Of a stretch of 62,184 nt of DNA, positions 17,901 through 25,302 are shown piece by piece (the first letter of the stretch is position 1; every line of letters starts with the position of its first letter). Under the pieces are notes generated by a model that worked only from the letters and a program-made list of their open reading frames with translations, did not search any database and was not told the origin of the DNA. The DNA lies in assembly GCF_002157355.1 (NCBI RefSeq), contig NZ_LYMK01000043.1:1-62184 (forward strand). The letters run 5' to 3'. A program made the position numbers and the translations under genes. The stretch is from Variovorax sp. JS1663 (GTDB taxonomy: Bacteria; Pseudomonadota; Gammaproteobacteria; Burkholderiales; Burkholderiaceae_C).

Positions 17901-18144
17901 GATCCCAACGTTCATTCGATTGTCCAAGACCACCGCGAATATTCTGACCCAGAACATCGTGCTGGCCCTTGGCATCAAGGCGATCTTTATCGCACTGACC
18001 TTCAGCGGCCACGCGACCATGTGGATGGCGGTCTTTGCCGATATGGGCGCGAGCCTGCTCGTGGTATTCAACGGGCTGCGATTGCTGGGGGCCACGAAAA
18101 TGCCGGAGCATGCGGCCGCGCCGCAGGTTTTGAAGCCGGCATGA
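14992..18144 (+). CDS. pbrA: PbrA, P1B-type heavy-metal ATPase with five N-terminal HMA-like repeats
   Basis: The 1050-residue pump exports Pb(II), and probably Zn(II)/Cd(II), from the cytoplasm. After a Cys-rich N-terminus (CGCG at 9-12), five HMA-like repeats occupy about 27-90, 97-160, 167-230, 268-331 and 339-401. Each has MDC or IDC followed by xxEE instead of the usual CxxC. A Pro/Ala-rich linker (about 235-262) separates repeats 3 and 4. The membrane and catalytic core follows: TGES loop, CPC at 688-690 in ACPCALVIS, DKTGTLTHG with the phosphorylated Asp732, SDHPVS and GDGINDSPALA. Typical family members have one or two such domains and 650-800 residues, so this is unusually long. The ATG at 14992 follows AAGGAAT; earlier in-frame codons would overlap the promoter. 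Confidence 0.92.
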   Translation: MNKDTNTQCGCGAKSSAEATGNSAREAVYRIDNMDCPSEEKLIRNRLAKVAGVHGLAFNLQRRTLKVTHNLASLDPIDQALAEVGMNAHRQGPSPQKTVFHIDNMDCRNEEALVRRTLEGIAGLESLEFDLPQRTLTVFHSLASTDMLEACLRSVGMHARRADDTVRTLYRIENIDCPNEEKLIRSHLQALKGMQDLQFDLQQRTLAVTHAEPVRAEVESILASIGMKASIEEDGPHTPASEAPVAPVGAPPAAAPEAAPNLDAHTSKVTFRIENMDCPTEEALIRDRLGKVSGIHAMDFNLMQRVLSVSHALPTTEPIEKALTSIGMKAERQDAQGATTVLHIAKMDCPTEEGLIRGKLQGMPGVGDLQFNLMQRTLTVKHTPQAIGAAVQAIESLGFETVVHTTDEPLDTQAVEQGTNWVPMAVSGIAAVLAEVVFWIHNGNHWAVVALALVSIFTGGLSTYKKGWIALKNRNLNMNALMSIAVTGGMAIGHWPEAAMVMFLFALAEVIEAKSLDRARNAIRGLMDLAPATATVRQADGSWNELPAKDVPLQALVRVRPGERIALDGVIASGRSAINQAPITGESLPVEKAEGDQVFAGTINETGSFEYKVTAGANDSTLARIIHAVESAQGSRAPTQRFVDQFARVYTPAVFALALLVAVIPPLTMGADWMDWIYKALVLLVIACPCALVISTPVTIVSGLAAAARRGILIKGGVYLEGGRKLKVLALDKTGTLTHGKPEQTDFVALTGDGRKVAGWAASLASRSDHPVSQAIARRALRDGVVLQEVEAFAALPGRGVRGSVEGRTLHMGNHRLAQERGLSEAPLQSQLEALERQGKTAVLLMDDANVLGVFAVADTVKETSRQAIADLQAQGIRTLMLTGDNQHTAQAIAAQVGIAEARGDQLPEDKLKTIEELVGRDGQVGMVGDGINDSPALARADIGFAMGAAGTDTAIETADVALMDDDLRKIPTFIRLSKTTANILTQNIVLALGIKAIFIALTFSGHATMWMAVFADMGASLLVVFNGLRLLGATKMPEHAAAPQVLKPA

Positions 18145-18779
18145 ACCTGAAGCTGCTGGCTTACGACTGGCTGGGACTCAACCAGCTGCTGTTCGAAGGC
18201 ATCAACGCCGCGACGCCGGCGAGCCTCGAGCCCCTGGTGCGGGTTGGCAGCGCGCTTGGAAACTACTGGGCGGCGCCCCTGGTGGTGGCCGCGCTTCTAT
18301 TCTGGGGGCGACGCTGCGCCGATGTTGAGCACGGGGCAAGGATCATCGATCGGGCCGTTCTCTTTGGGTGGGCGTTTCTGTCGGCATTTGCCATCACAAG
18401 CGCGCTCAAATGGGGACTGGATCTTCCGCGACCCGGCACCGTACTGGGTCAAGCCGCACATGTGCTGGTCCCCGAGGAGCCTACGCATGGCTTTCCCAGC
18501 GGGCACTCGGTCTACGCCATGCTGGTTGTCGCCGCCATGTGGCCGATCGTGGCTGCGCCTGGTCGTGGCATGTTGCTGTTGGGCCTGCTGGGGGTCGGCT
18601 ACTCGCGCGTTGCGCTGGGCGCGCACTTCCCCGCCGACGTGGTGGGCGGCTGGATGGTTGGTCTCGCCTGCTTTGTTGCTGCGAATGGCCTTACCAGGCG
18701 AATTCCCATGCTGCGGTCAGCACCGCACGCACTTGCCTTGCGACTCTTCGCCTTATCCCGGCACCGTGCAACTAAATGA
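18141..18779 (+). CDS. pbrB: PbrB, PAP2-family undecaprenyl pyrophosphate phosphatase
   Basis: This 212-residue membrane phosphatase has all three PAP2 motifs: KWGLDLPRPG (Kx6RP), HGFPSGHSVYAM (PSGH) and SRVALGAHFPADVVGG (SRx5Hx3D). In the lead operon PbrB is thought to release inorganic phosphate outside the cytoplasm, which precipitates exported Pb(II). The ATG overlaps the pbrA stop (ATGA), so it is translationally coupled. About five transmembrane helices are visible. Its place between pbrA and the signal peptidase gene matches the pbrABC order. Confidence 0.9.
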   Translation: MNLKLLAYDWLGLNQLLFEGINAATPASLEPLVRVGSALGNYWAAPLVVAALLFWGRRCADVEHGARIIDRAVLFGWAFLSAFAITSALKWGLDLPRPGTVLGQAAHVLVPEEPTHGFPSGHSVYAMLVVAAMWPIVAAPGRGMLLLGLLGVGYSRVALGAHFPADVVGGWMVGLACFVAANGLTRRIPMLRSAPHALALRLFALSRHRATK

Positions 18780-18783
18780 CAAT

Positions 18784-19296
18784 ATGCTCCGGATGAGCCG
18801 CATACGAATCGGTTTGCCGTGGTGGGCGCTCGGGGCCGCCGTCGTCTTCGCTGATTTCCTCACCAACCATTGGGTTCGCCTGGAGCTGGCGAAGAGCGCG
18901 GCGATTCCGCTGGCAAGCTTCTTCAATCTGGTGTCGGCGCGCAACTCAGGTGCCGCGTTCAGCATGTTTTCCGATGCTGGGAGCTGGTCGAGATATATCT
19001 TGATCGGCGTCGCATTGATGGTGGCGGCGCCCCTTGTCTGGCTGCTCACGATGCCGATGAAGCGTCTGGAGGGTCTCGCATATAGCCTTGTGCTCGGCGG
19101 CGCTGTCAGCAATGCGGTGGACCGCTGGGTCTATGGCCGCGTGACGGACTTCCTGGATTTCTATGCGGCAGACTGGCATTGGCCGGCCTTCAATGTTGCC
19201 GATATCGCAATCTGCTCAGGAGTAGCGAGCCTGATTGTGTCGACCTTCACGTCCGAATGGGACCGCCTGTGGTCTCCGGCGTGCAAGGAGCGATGA
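18784..19296 (+). CDS. pbrC: PbrC, signal peptidase II (LspA) of the lead cluster
   Basis: The 170-residue protein has four membrane segments and the two catalytic aspartates of LspA: GGAVSNAVDRWVYGRVTDFL and WPAFNVADIAIC. The N-terminal VVFADFLTNHWV also matches the family. In lead operons this gene (pbrC) processes lipoproteins needed for resistance. Start codons at 18784 and 18793 are both possible; the first lies 4 bases after the pbrB stop. A 136-bp copy of its middle part recurs at 22228-22363, and another complete lspA lies at 25303. A pbrD-like Cys-rich lead-binding gene is not found downstream. Confidence 0.9.
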   Translation: MLRMSRIRIGLPWWALGAAVVFADFLTNHWVRLELAKSAAIPLASFFNLVSARNSGAAFSMFSDAGSWSRYILIGVALMVAAPLVWLLTMPMKRLEGLAYSLVLGGAVSNAVDRWVYGRVTDFLDFYAADWHWPAFNVADIAICSGVASLIVSTFTSEWDRLWSPACKER

Positions 19297-19350
19297 AACG
19301 GCTTTGCCCGAGGTCGCAACGTTGGTCAGCTTCAGGCCTCACGAGGCGCG

Positions 19351-20118
19351 GTGGGTGAAGGCTGCGTCATGACAGGCCTATCCCCAAGACAGTTGCGCAT
19401 CCTTGACGCCCTGAGGCAAGATGGGCCTCTGAGCGTTCACGCCCTGGCCGAAAGCTTCGCTGTGACCGAACAGACCGTTCGACACGACGTGCACGTGCTC
19501 GAGGCCGAAGGACATCTTGTGCGCTTTCATGGTGGCGTGCGATTGCCGAGTCCGGATACCAAAAGCATTGATCAACGCAGGCTCATCAATAGCGATGCGC
19601 GTCGCCGCATTGCCCGGGCCGTCGCCATATCTGTGGAGAGCGGGCATTCGCTATTCCTGAGTCATGCACCGATGGTCATCGCAATCGCTCAAGCGTTAGT
19701 GCAGCACAGAGGTCTCCGCGTGGTCACCAACAACCTCCACGTTGCGACCACACTTTCATGCAACGCGGACTGCGAGCTGATTGTGACGCCGGGTCGAGTC
19801 CGGGGTGTGGACGGCGCGATCGTGGGCAACGCTGCCATCGATTTCATTGGTCAGTTCAAGGTCGATGTTTGTGTCATCGGCACTTTCGGCATAACCGACG
19901 GCACATTGGGCGGGCGCAGCAGTGAAGAGGTCGGCCTGACTCGCATGATCGTTGCGCACTCGCGCGCCGTTTGGCTGGCAGCAGAGTTCGGCAGTTTTTC
20001 ACGCCCGGCTAGTCTTGAGCTCAGTGCTCTTAACGATTTCGATGTGATGTTCACCGATAGAGCACCTCCACCGTCCATCGAGCAGTTGATCGCAGGGCGC
20101 TGCGTCGTCGTAGCCTAA
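19351..20118 (+). CDS. DeoR-family transcriptional regulator
   Basis: The 255-residue protein has an N-terminal DeoR winged helix (LSPRQLRILDALRQDG followed by FAVTEQTVRHDVHVLEAEG) and a C-terminal sugar-phosphate isomerase-like effector domain, with RVVTNNLHVATTLSCN and DVCVIGTFGITDGTL. Members respond to phosphorylated sugars or their derivatives. A glycerate kinase gene lies 0.9 kb downstream on the same strand and could be a target. The start at 19351 adds six residues to an alternative Met at 19369, which aligns better with the family start. Confidence 0.82.
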   Translation: MGEGCVMTGLSPRQLRILDALRQDGPLSVHALAESFAVTEQTVRHDVHVLEAEGHLVRFHGGVRLPSPDTKSIDQRRLINSDARRRIARAVAISVESGHSLFLSHAPMVIAIAQALVQHRGLRVVTNNLHVATTLSCNADCELIVTPGRVRGVDGAIVGNAAIDFIGQFKVDVCVIGTFGITDGTLGGRSSEEVGLTRMIVAHSRAVWLAAEFGSFSRPASLELSALNDFDVMFTDRAPPPSIEQLIAGRCVVVA

Positions 20119-20173
20119 AGGCAAACTCCCGGCCAGTGATCCGCTGAAAGCCTGAATTTGTCATGGTCGATAA

Positions 20174-20677
20174 ATGAACGAACTTACCGAACACATGAGG
20201 ATCGGGGAACTGGCGAAGGCCTCAGCGACATCGGCGGAGACCATCCGCTTCTACGAGCGCAGGGGGTTGCTGTGCGAGTCAGCCCGGACCTCGGGAAATT
20301 TTCGTCTCTATTCCGGGGCGCACGTAGATCGCTTGAAGTTCATTCGGCTGTGCCGCCTCATGGACATGGGCTTGGATGACATCCGTGATCTGCTCGCCTC
20401 CAAAGCTTCGCCGCCCCTGCGACACAAATTAATGCGCCAGCAACTCGACAACCATCTCTCGACACTGGGCGAGCGCATCGAAGAGCTTGTCCAGTTGAAA
20501 AAGGAACTGCATGGAATGCGCCGGGTGGCAAGGTCCCAGCAATGCGAGATCCGGAGAGACGTAAGCGCAGGGAACTTGTCCGCAGAACGCCCGTGTGCGC
20601 ACCCGGATCAGGGATGTTCGTCCCCAGCCATGTCACGAGCACTATCGCCCCGTTCACCAGGGGGTCGTCGTTGTTGA
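20174..20677 (+). CDS. MerR-family regulator with a foreign C-terminus
   Basis: The first 115 residues are a MerR regulator of the metal-sensor type: MRIGELAKASATSAETIRFY, RTSGNFRLYSGAHVDRL, FIRLCRLMDMGLDDIRDLL and a long dimer helix ending LVQLKKELHGMRR. The usual metal-binding Cys cluster after this helix is not recognisable. From about base 20560 the frame reads antisense through the tail of a broken cation-transporter gene, giving an arbitrary tail to residue 167. The gene is thus probably truncated by the deletion that joined the two convergent genes. It may still bind DNA but probably no longer senses metal. Confidence 0.7.
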   Translation: MNELTEHMRIGELAKASATSAETIRFYERRGLLCESARTSGNFRLYSGAHVDRLKFIRLCRLMDMGLDDIRDLLASKASPPLRHKLMRQQLDNHLSTLGERIEELVQLKKELHGMRRVARSQQCEIRRDVSAGNLSAERPCAHPDQGCSSPAMSRALSPRSPGGRRC

Positions 20678-20837
20678 ATATCGCCGATGCTTTGAAGTTG
20701 GCGTCGTGCCTGCGGTCGCGCTTCAGCAGGCGCAGACACACGATGTTCAGGCCTCCCGAATCGGTGAGCGCGGCCAGCTGTAGATCGGGTTGTCCTTCTA
20801 GAACTAGGCGGCCTCGAACAAGACGATCGCGATGCAA
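20600..20837 (-). pseudogene. Cation-diffusion-facilitator-like transporter, internal fragment
   Basis: The leftward frame reads LAALTDSGGLNIVCLRLLKR, then DRRHDANFKASAIFNNDD and PLVNGAIVLVTWLGTNIPD. This resembles the middle of small CDF transporters, where helices 3 to 5 carry a similar GLN-xVCLxLL and SAxxNxxDDxxVN pattern. Both ends are missing; the distal end runs into the MerR gene. It would have been convergent with that regulator. Upstream, a short hydrophobic plus-strand frame around 20850-20960 has no family match. Confidence 0.55.
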
Positions 20838-20995
20838 AGGAATTGCTGAGCCTGAGCGCCATCCTGAAGTCGATCATTGTGGTGCTTGTCATTGTTTTCC
20901 CGTTGTACGTCTGGCCCCGCTTCGGACTTCGCTCCGGGGGCGAAGTTCAGGTTGATGACGGTCCGTAGAACGCCGTTCGTGAGCAAGGATATGCC

Positions 20996-22186
20996 ATGGC
21001 TTTGAACATCCTTGTTGCCCCGTCCGGCTTCAAGGAAAGCCTCGATGCTTGGGCTGTCGCCGAGGCGATCGCGACCGGCATCCACCGAGCCATGCCGGAA
21101 GCGCAGGTGCTGAAAGCCCCTCTGGTGGATGGCGGTGAGGGGTTCGTCAGAGCGCTGGTAGGGGTGACCGGTGGCACCACCCACCGGGTTGTCGTAACCG
21201 GTCCAATCGGCCTGCCCGTCGAGAGCTTCTTCGGCTTCCTTGGCGGCTCGGGACCGAAGACAGCCGTCATTGAGATCGCGGCTGCGGCTGGTCTCTCCCT
21301 CGTGCCCCGCGATCAGCGCGACCCGACCCGTACAACCAGCTTTGGTGTCGGTGAGCTGATCCGCGAAGCGCTCGACCATGGCGCCCAGCGGATCCTGATC
21401 GGCTGCGGCGATAGTGGCACCAATGATGGCGGCGCTGGAATGGCACAGGCGCTCGGCGTAGGCCTTCTCGATCGCGACGGCAATTCCATCGGCTTCGGCG
21501 GCGCTGAGCTTGGCCGGATCAGCCGTATCGACTTGTCTCAGCGGGACTCCCGTCTCAGTCATGTTGCAATCGATGCCGCCGTGAATTGGCATAATGTTCT
21601 TCTCGGGGCCCGGGGTGTGGCACGCCTGTTCGGTCCGCAGAAGGGCGCGAGTCCCGAGCAGGTCGCGGTCCTTGAGCAAGCACTCGAAGTCTACGCAGAT
21701 CGCGTGCACGAGGCGACGGGGTGCGATATCTCGACCGCGCCCGGGGCTGGCGCGTCAGGCGGACTTGGCGCCGGGATTCGTGCATTCCTTGGCGGCAGGC
21801 TGCGTCCCCGGTATCAGGTCATCCTGCCCTTCCTGAACTTCGATGAGCTGCTCGCCAAAGTAGACCTCGTCATCACGGCAGAGGGGTCGCTGGACGGGCT
21901 GACGCCCGTCGGCAAAATTCCGACAGAGGTCGCTCGACGCGCGAAGGCGCACGGCCTACCCGTGGTGGCGCTCGCCGGCACTATTGGAAAGGGCTGCGCG
22001 GCCAACTTCAACCACGGCATTGACGCCTTCGCCAGCATCATAAAGCGGCCTTGCAGCCTCGACGAGGCGATCCGAGACGCTCAGAAGCTTCTCATATGTG
22101 CGACCGAAGACGCTGTTCGGATGATTCGGGTCGGGCTGGTGCTCGGGTTAAAGAAGTCAGCGAAATTGGGAGCCTCGTCCCCGTAG
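20996..22186 (+). CDS. Glycerate kinase (GlxK/GarK family)
   Basis: The 396-residue enzyme phosphorylates D-glycerate (usually to 2-phosphoglycerate) with ATP. Motifs: ILVAPSGFKESLDAWAVAEA at the N-terminus, APLVDGGEGF, ILIGCGDSGTNDGGAGMAQA near residue 130, GAGASGGLGAGIRAFLG and LVITAEGSLDGLTPVGK. The order matches the GlxK/GarK class. Start at 20996 with AAGGAT just upstream; the overlapping ATG at 20991 is out of frame. Together with the DeoR regulator it forms an island of central metabolism inside a metal-resistance region. The C-terminal tail extends about 15 residues beyond the usual end. Confidence 0.9.
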   Translation: MALNILVAPSGFKESLDAWAVAEAIATGIHRAMPEAQVLKAPLVDGGEGFVRALVGVTGGTTHRVVVTGPIGLPVESFFGFLGGSGPKTAVIEIAAAAGLSLVPRDQRDPTRTTSFGVGELIREALDHGAQRILIGCGDSGTNDGGAGMAQALGVGLLDRDGNSIGFGGAELGRISRIDLSQRDSRLSHVAIDAAVNWHNVLLGARGVARLFGPQKGASPEQVAVLEQALEVYADRVHEATGCDISTAPGAGASGGLGAGIRAFLGGRLRPRYQVILPFLNFDELLAKVDLVITAEGSLDGLTPVGKIPTEVARRAKAHGLPVVALAGTIGKGCAANFNHGIDAFASIIKRPCSLDEAIRDAQKLLICATEDAVRMIRVGLVLGLKKSAKLGASSP

Positions 22187-22227
22187 TTCCCCAGGGCGTT
22201 ACGGCCGCAGCCCCGCCTTTACCCCGC

Positions 22228-22363
22228 GGCGCGCAACTCAGGTGCCGCGTTCAGCATGTTTTCCGGTGCTGGACGCTGCTCGAGATACATCTTGATCGGC
22301 GTCGCACTGATGGTGTCGGCAGCCCTTGTCTGGCTGCTCACGATGCCGGTGAGGCGTCTGGAG
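22228..22363 (+). pseudogene. Fragment of a second pbrC/lspA gene
   Basis: Bases 22228-22363 align almost base for base with 18936-19071 in pbrC, coding for ARNSGAAFSMFS...ILIGVALMV...VWLLTMP. About ten substitutions are visible. Both ends of the gene and both catalytic aspartates are missing. It points to a former duplicate of the pbrBC segment. Confidence 0.9.
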
Positions 22364-22440
22364 CCATGCTCTGACCTCCCTGAGCCTGACTAACAATTCC
22401 TGGATGACCCCGGTCGTTCCGGGCGCTAAACTGCATCGCA

Positions 22441-22824
22441 ATGCTTCCCCGCCGCTCGCTCCACCGCTGCACCACCGCGTTTCTGATTGTGCTGTCGCTG
22501 CTGTTCTCCCAGCTGGCGTTGGCGAGCTATATTTGTGCTGGTATGTCTGACGCCGGAGCGATGGCCGAGATGTTGACGGCGGGTGAACCCTGCGAGGGAA
22601 TGGATTCCGCTCAGCCGATGCTGTGCCGTCAGTACTCGGCCAACAAGTCGCTGTCATTCGAGCCGGTCAAGGTCGCAGCGCCATCGCTGCCCGCCGTCCT
22701 GCATGGCCTGGTGGTGCCAGTTGTCCATGTTTCCGATGGCCGCCATCTGCCTCCGCAGGGGCACCCCGACGAGCGGCCTCCGCCCGATCCCGTCTACCTT
22801 AAAACGCGCAGACTTCGAGTCTGA
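22441..22824 (+). CDS. Secreted protein of unknown function with a Cys/Met/His pattern (127 aa)
   Basis: I do not recognise a characterised family, but similar small proteins are common beside metal-efflux genes. It has a signal sequence (residues about 12-29, AFLIVLSLLFSQLALA), then YICAGMSDAGAMAEM, CEGMDSAQPMLCRQYS and a Pro-rich tail ending DPVYLKTRRLRV. Four Cys and several Met/His in the mature part suggest periplasmic metal binding, an inference. It sits between the lspA and PAP2 remnants and upstream of the TRAP permease genes. No strong ribosome binding site is seen. Confidence 0.6.
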   Translation: MLPRRSLHRCTTAFLIVLSLLFSQLALASYICAGMSDAGAMAEMLTAGEPCEGMDSAQPMLCRQYSANKSLSFEPVKVAAPSLPAVLHGLVVPVVHVSDGRHLPPQGHPDERPPPDPVYLKTRRLRV

Positions 22825-22989
22825 ATCTCTGTCGACCTGAATCGGCGCTGGCGCGGCTTGTCCGGTTGCCAGCGAACGCCTCATTCGTCGTCGGAGAACC
22901 CATGTCCCCTCCCCTGATACGCACGCGCGGCAGCATTTGCCGCAGCCATGCTGCCCTTCCCTGTAGAGGCCGCCCCGCTGGCCACCGGG

Positions 22990-23260
22990 CCCCTCTGTTG
23001 ACCGTAAAGGCCTTGTTCGCGCTGCTCGGTCAGGCCATCTACAGCGCCGCTTCCGCCCCCGACAGCCGCGACACCATGCCCAGTGGCCACTCGGAGTACG
23101 TCGGCGTTCTGGCGACGGCACGCTGGCCCGTATCGGGCCAGTACGGCCGGATCGGCCTGCGGCTCTTTGCCGGGGTGGTGGGCTTGCTGCGCATCGGACC
23201 GGGCGCGCGCTTCCCGGTCGTTATCGCCGGGTCTGCACCGGGCTGTGCCTGCGTTGCCAT
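22990..23260 (+). pseudogene. PAP2 phosphatase remnant (second pbrB-like gene)
   Basis: The frame contains TMPSGHSEYVGVLATARWPV, i.e. the PSGH motif, and LRIGPGARFPVVIAG, a decayed third motif in which the His and Asp (expected GAHFPxDV) are replaced. The first motif and most of the N-terminal helices are absent. Next to the lspA fragment it suggests a decayed second pbrB-pbrC pair. Confidence 0.65.
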
Positions 23261-23317
23261 CGCGGGTCCACGGGCTCGCCCCCTTGCGCGGGGTCTGCCG
23301 CTCGCAGGAGCAACCCG

Positions 23318-23890
23318 GTGAAGGCCGGCTTCCAGGCTGCGCTGCGCGCGGCCGACGCGATCGACCGGGCCAACCGCCGGCTCGCCTTTGTCGTTCGCTG
23401 GGGCTTGCTGGCCAACGCACTGCTGATCGCCGGGAACGCGATCAGCCGCAAATTCTTCGGCATTGCCTCCTCCACCATGCAGGACGTACAGCCGCACTTC
23501 TTCGCGGCGGCGGTGCTCCTCATGGCCGCTTACACGTTCAAGCGCGATGAGCACGTGCGCATCGACGTGTTCTCGGGAATACTCGGGCCGCGCGGCATGG
23601 CGTGGCTGGATCTCGCCGGCATTGCCCTCGTGCTGCTGCCGCTGTGCGTCATCGCGGTATGGGTGACCTGGCCGGACTTCGTCACCTCGTTCGTGACCGG
23701 CGAAACCCGCGAGAGCCGCGAAAGCCTCAGCCGACTCCCGGCCTGGATCATGAAAGGCATGATCCCGCTCGGCTTCCTGAGTTTGGCCGCCCAAGGCGCA
23801 GCCGAGGCGGTGCGCTGCGTCGCATTCCTGGCGGGCGTCGCGCCGCGGCCCCTGGGAGTCGAGCATCCGGACCGTCGGGGATTCGCATGA
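23318..23890 (+). CDS. dctQ: TRAP transporter small permease (DctQ type)
   Basis: This 190-residue protein has four transmembrane helices and the DctQ signature region: GNAISRKFFGIASSTMQDVQ, AAYTFKRDEHVRIDVF, then PAWIMKGMIPLGF. It forms a complex with DctM for sodium-driven uptake of carboxylates or related solutes. The start is a GTG at 23318 preceded by GCAGGAG. The stop overlaps the dctM start (ATGA). No DctP-type binding protein gene is present nearby, which is unusual, since three components are required in characterised systems. Confidence 0.9.
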   Translation: MKAGFQAALRAADAIDRANRRLAFVVRWGLLANALLIAGNAISRKFFGIASSTMQDVQPHFFAAAVLLMAAYTFKRDEHVRIDVFSGILGPRGMAWLDLAGIALVLLPLCVIAVWVTWPDFVTSFVTGETRESRESLSRLPAWIMKGMIPLGFLSLAAQGAAEAVRCVAFLAGVAPRPLGVEHPDRRGFA

Positions 23891-25302
23891 GCCCGGATCT
23901 GCTCGCTCCCCTGATGTTCACGACACTGGTTGTCGTGCTGCTGGCCGGGTTCCCGGTGGCCTTCTCGCTGGCCGCAGTGGCGGCGGCATTCGGCGCCCTC
24001 GGAGTGGCGCTCGGGCAGTTCAACCCGTCCTTCCTGCTTGCCATGCCGCTGCGCCTGCAGGGCGTCTTCAACAGCGACAACTTCCTGGCGGTGCCGCTGG
24101 TCGTGCTCATGGGCTTGATCCTGGAGCGCACGGGCGTGGCCGAAGACATCCTGGTCGCATTGGGCCGCCTCTTCGGGCGCGCGCCGGGCGGACTGCTCTA
24201 CGCGACGATCATCGTCGGCGCCGTGCTGTCAGCGATCACGGGTTTCGTGTCGGCGTCGATCATCGCCTTGGGCCTAATCTCGCTGCCGGCGATGCTCAAG
24301 GCGGGCTATGACGCGCGGCTGGCGACAGGATCGATCGCCGCCGCCGGCACTTTGGCACAGATGCTGCCCCCCAGCCTGGTGTTGATCGTGCTCGCCGAGC
24401 AATTGGAGGTGCCGCTGATCGAGGTCTTTCATGCCGCGCTGCTGCCAAGCGCGATCCTGGTCGGGCTTTATCTGCTCTTCGTGCTGGTCGTGACAGGACT
24501 GCGGCCTTCGCTCGCACCGCCGATCGCCTCCGCGGTCAATGCTTCCCGCAGGCAGGTGTGGCTCGAAGCGGCGGTCGCCGCAGGCGTACCCCTTGGCCTC
24601 ATTCTGGCAATTCTCGCTTCGATCTACTTCGGGATCGCCACGCCTACGGGCGGCGGGGCCATCGGGGCCTGCGGTGCACTGGTGATTGGAGCATGGCGCA
24701 GGAGACTTGCCGGAGGCCGGCTCAGCCAGGCCCTGACCAGCACGGGCGTCCTGTGCTCCAGTGTCATCTTCCTGCTGCTCGGCGCCTCGTTCTTCACGCT
24801 TGTCTTCCGGGGATTCGACGGCCAAGTGTGGATCGAAGGCATCTTCAAGCACCTGCCGGAGGGACAGGCCCCGTTCCTGCTCACCGTGACGCTGGGTATT
24901 TTCCTGCTCGGCTTCTTCCTCGATTTCTTCGAGATCGCGTTCATTGTCGTCCCACTGATCGTGCCCGTTGCGCGCAAGCTCGGGGTCGACATGGTGTGGT
25001 TGACCGTGATGGTCGCGGTGATCCTGCAGACTTCGTTCATGCACCCCCCCTTCGGGATCGCGCTGTACAACCTGCGCAGCGTCGCGCCTGCCACGGTCCG
25101 CACGACGCAGATGTATGTGGGTGCAATTCCGTTCCTTGCGATCCAGTTGCTGATGGTCGGCCTCCTGGTCGCCTTCCCCGGGCTGGCGACCACGCAGCAG
25201 TTGCAGGTCCGGGCCACAGAGCAGGAAATCGAAAATGCGCTTCGGCCTGCTCCTGCCGAACCTTTGCCGGAGTCGGAACCCCATGAACTCGAAAAGAAGT
25301 AG
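23887..25302 (+). CDS. dctM: TRAP transporter large permease (DctM type)
   Basis: The 471-residue polytopic protein (about 12 helices) has family blocks such as LAGFPVAFSLAAVAAAFG, VPLVVLMGLILERTGVAEDI, TIIVGAVLSAITGFVSAS, GTLAQMLPPSLVLIVLAEQL and FLDFFEIAFIVVPLIVP. The conserved PPS and FxDxxE-like segments are intact, so it should be active. The C-terminal tail after about residue 430 is hydrophilic and long. It follows dctQ with a 4-base overlap and is followed by lspA with no gap. The substrate cannot be read from the permease; the missing DctP component would define it. Confidence 0.92.
   Translation: MSPDLLAPLMFTTLVVVLLAGFPVAFSLAAVAAAFGALGVALGQFNPSFLLAMPLRLQGVFNSDNFLAVPLVVLMGLILERTGVAEDILVALGRLFGRAPGGLLYATIIVGAVLSAITGFVSASIIALGLISLPAMLKAGYDARLATGSIAAAGTLAQMLPPSLVLIVLAEQLEVPLIEVFHAALLPSAILVGLYLLFVLVVTGLRPSLAPPIASAVNASRRQVWLEAAVAAGVPLGLILAILASIYFGIATPTGGGAIGACGALVIGAWRRRLAGGRLSQALTSTGVLCSSVIFLLLGASFFTLVFRGFDGQVWIEGIFKHLPEGQAPFLLTVTLGIFLLGFFLDFFEIAFIVVPLIVPVARKLGVDMVWLTVMVAVILQTSFMHPPFGIALYNLRSVAPATVRTTQMYVGAIPFLAIQLLMVGLLVAFPGLATTQQLQVRATEQEIENALRPAPAEPLPESEPHELEKK

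Noticed and set aside
20840..20960. Hydrophobic plus-strand frame (KELLSLSAILKSIIVVLVIV...) as a small membrane protein
   Set aside because: No start codon follows the upstream stop, no ribosome binding site is present, and I cannot assign it to a family.
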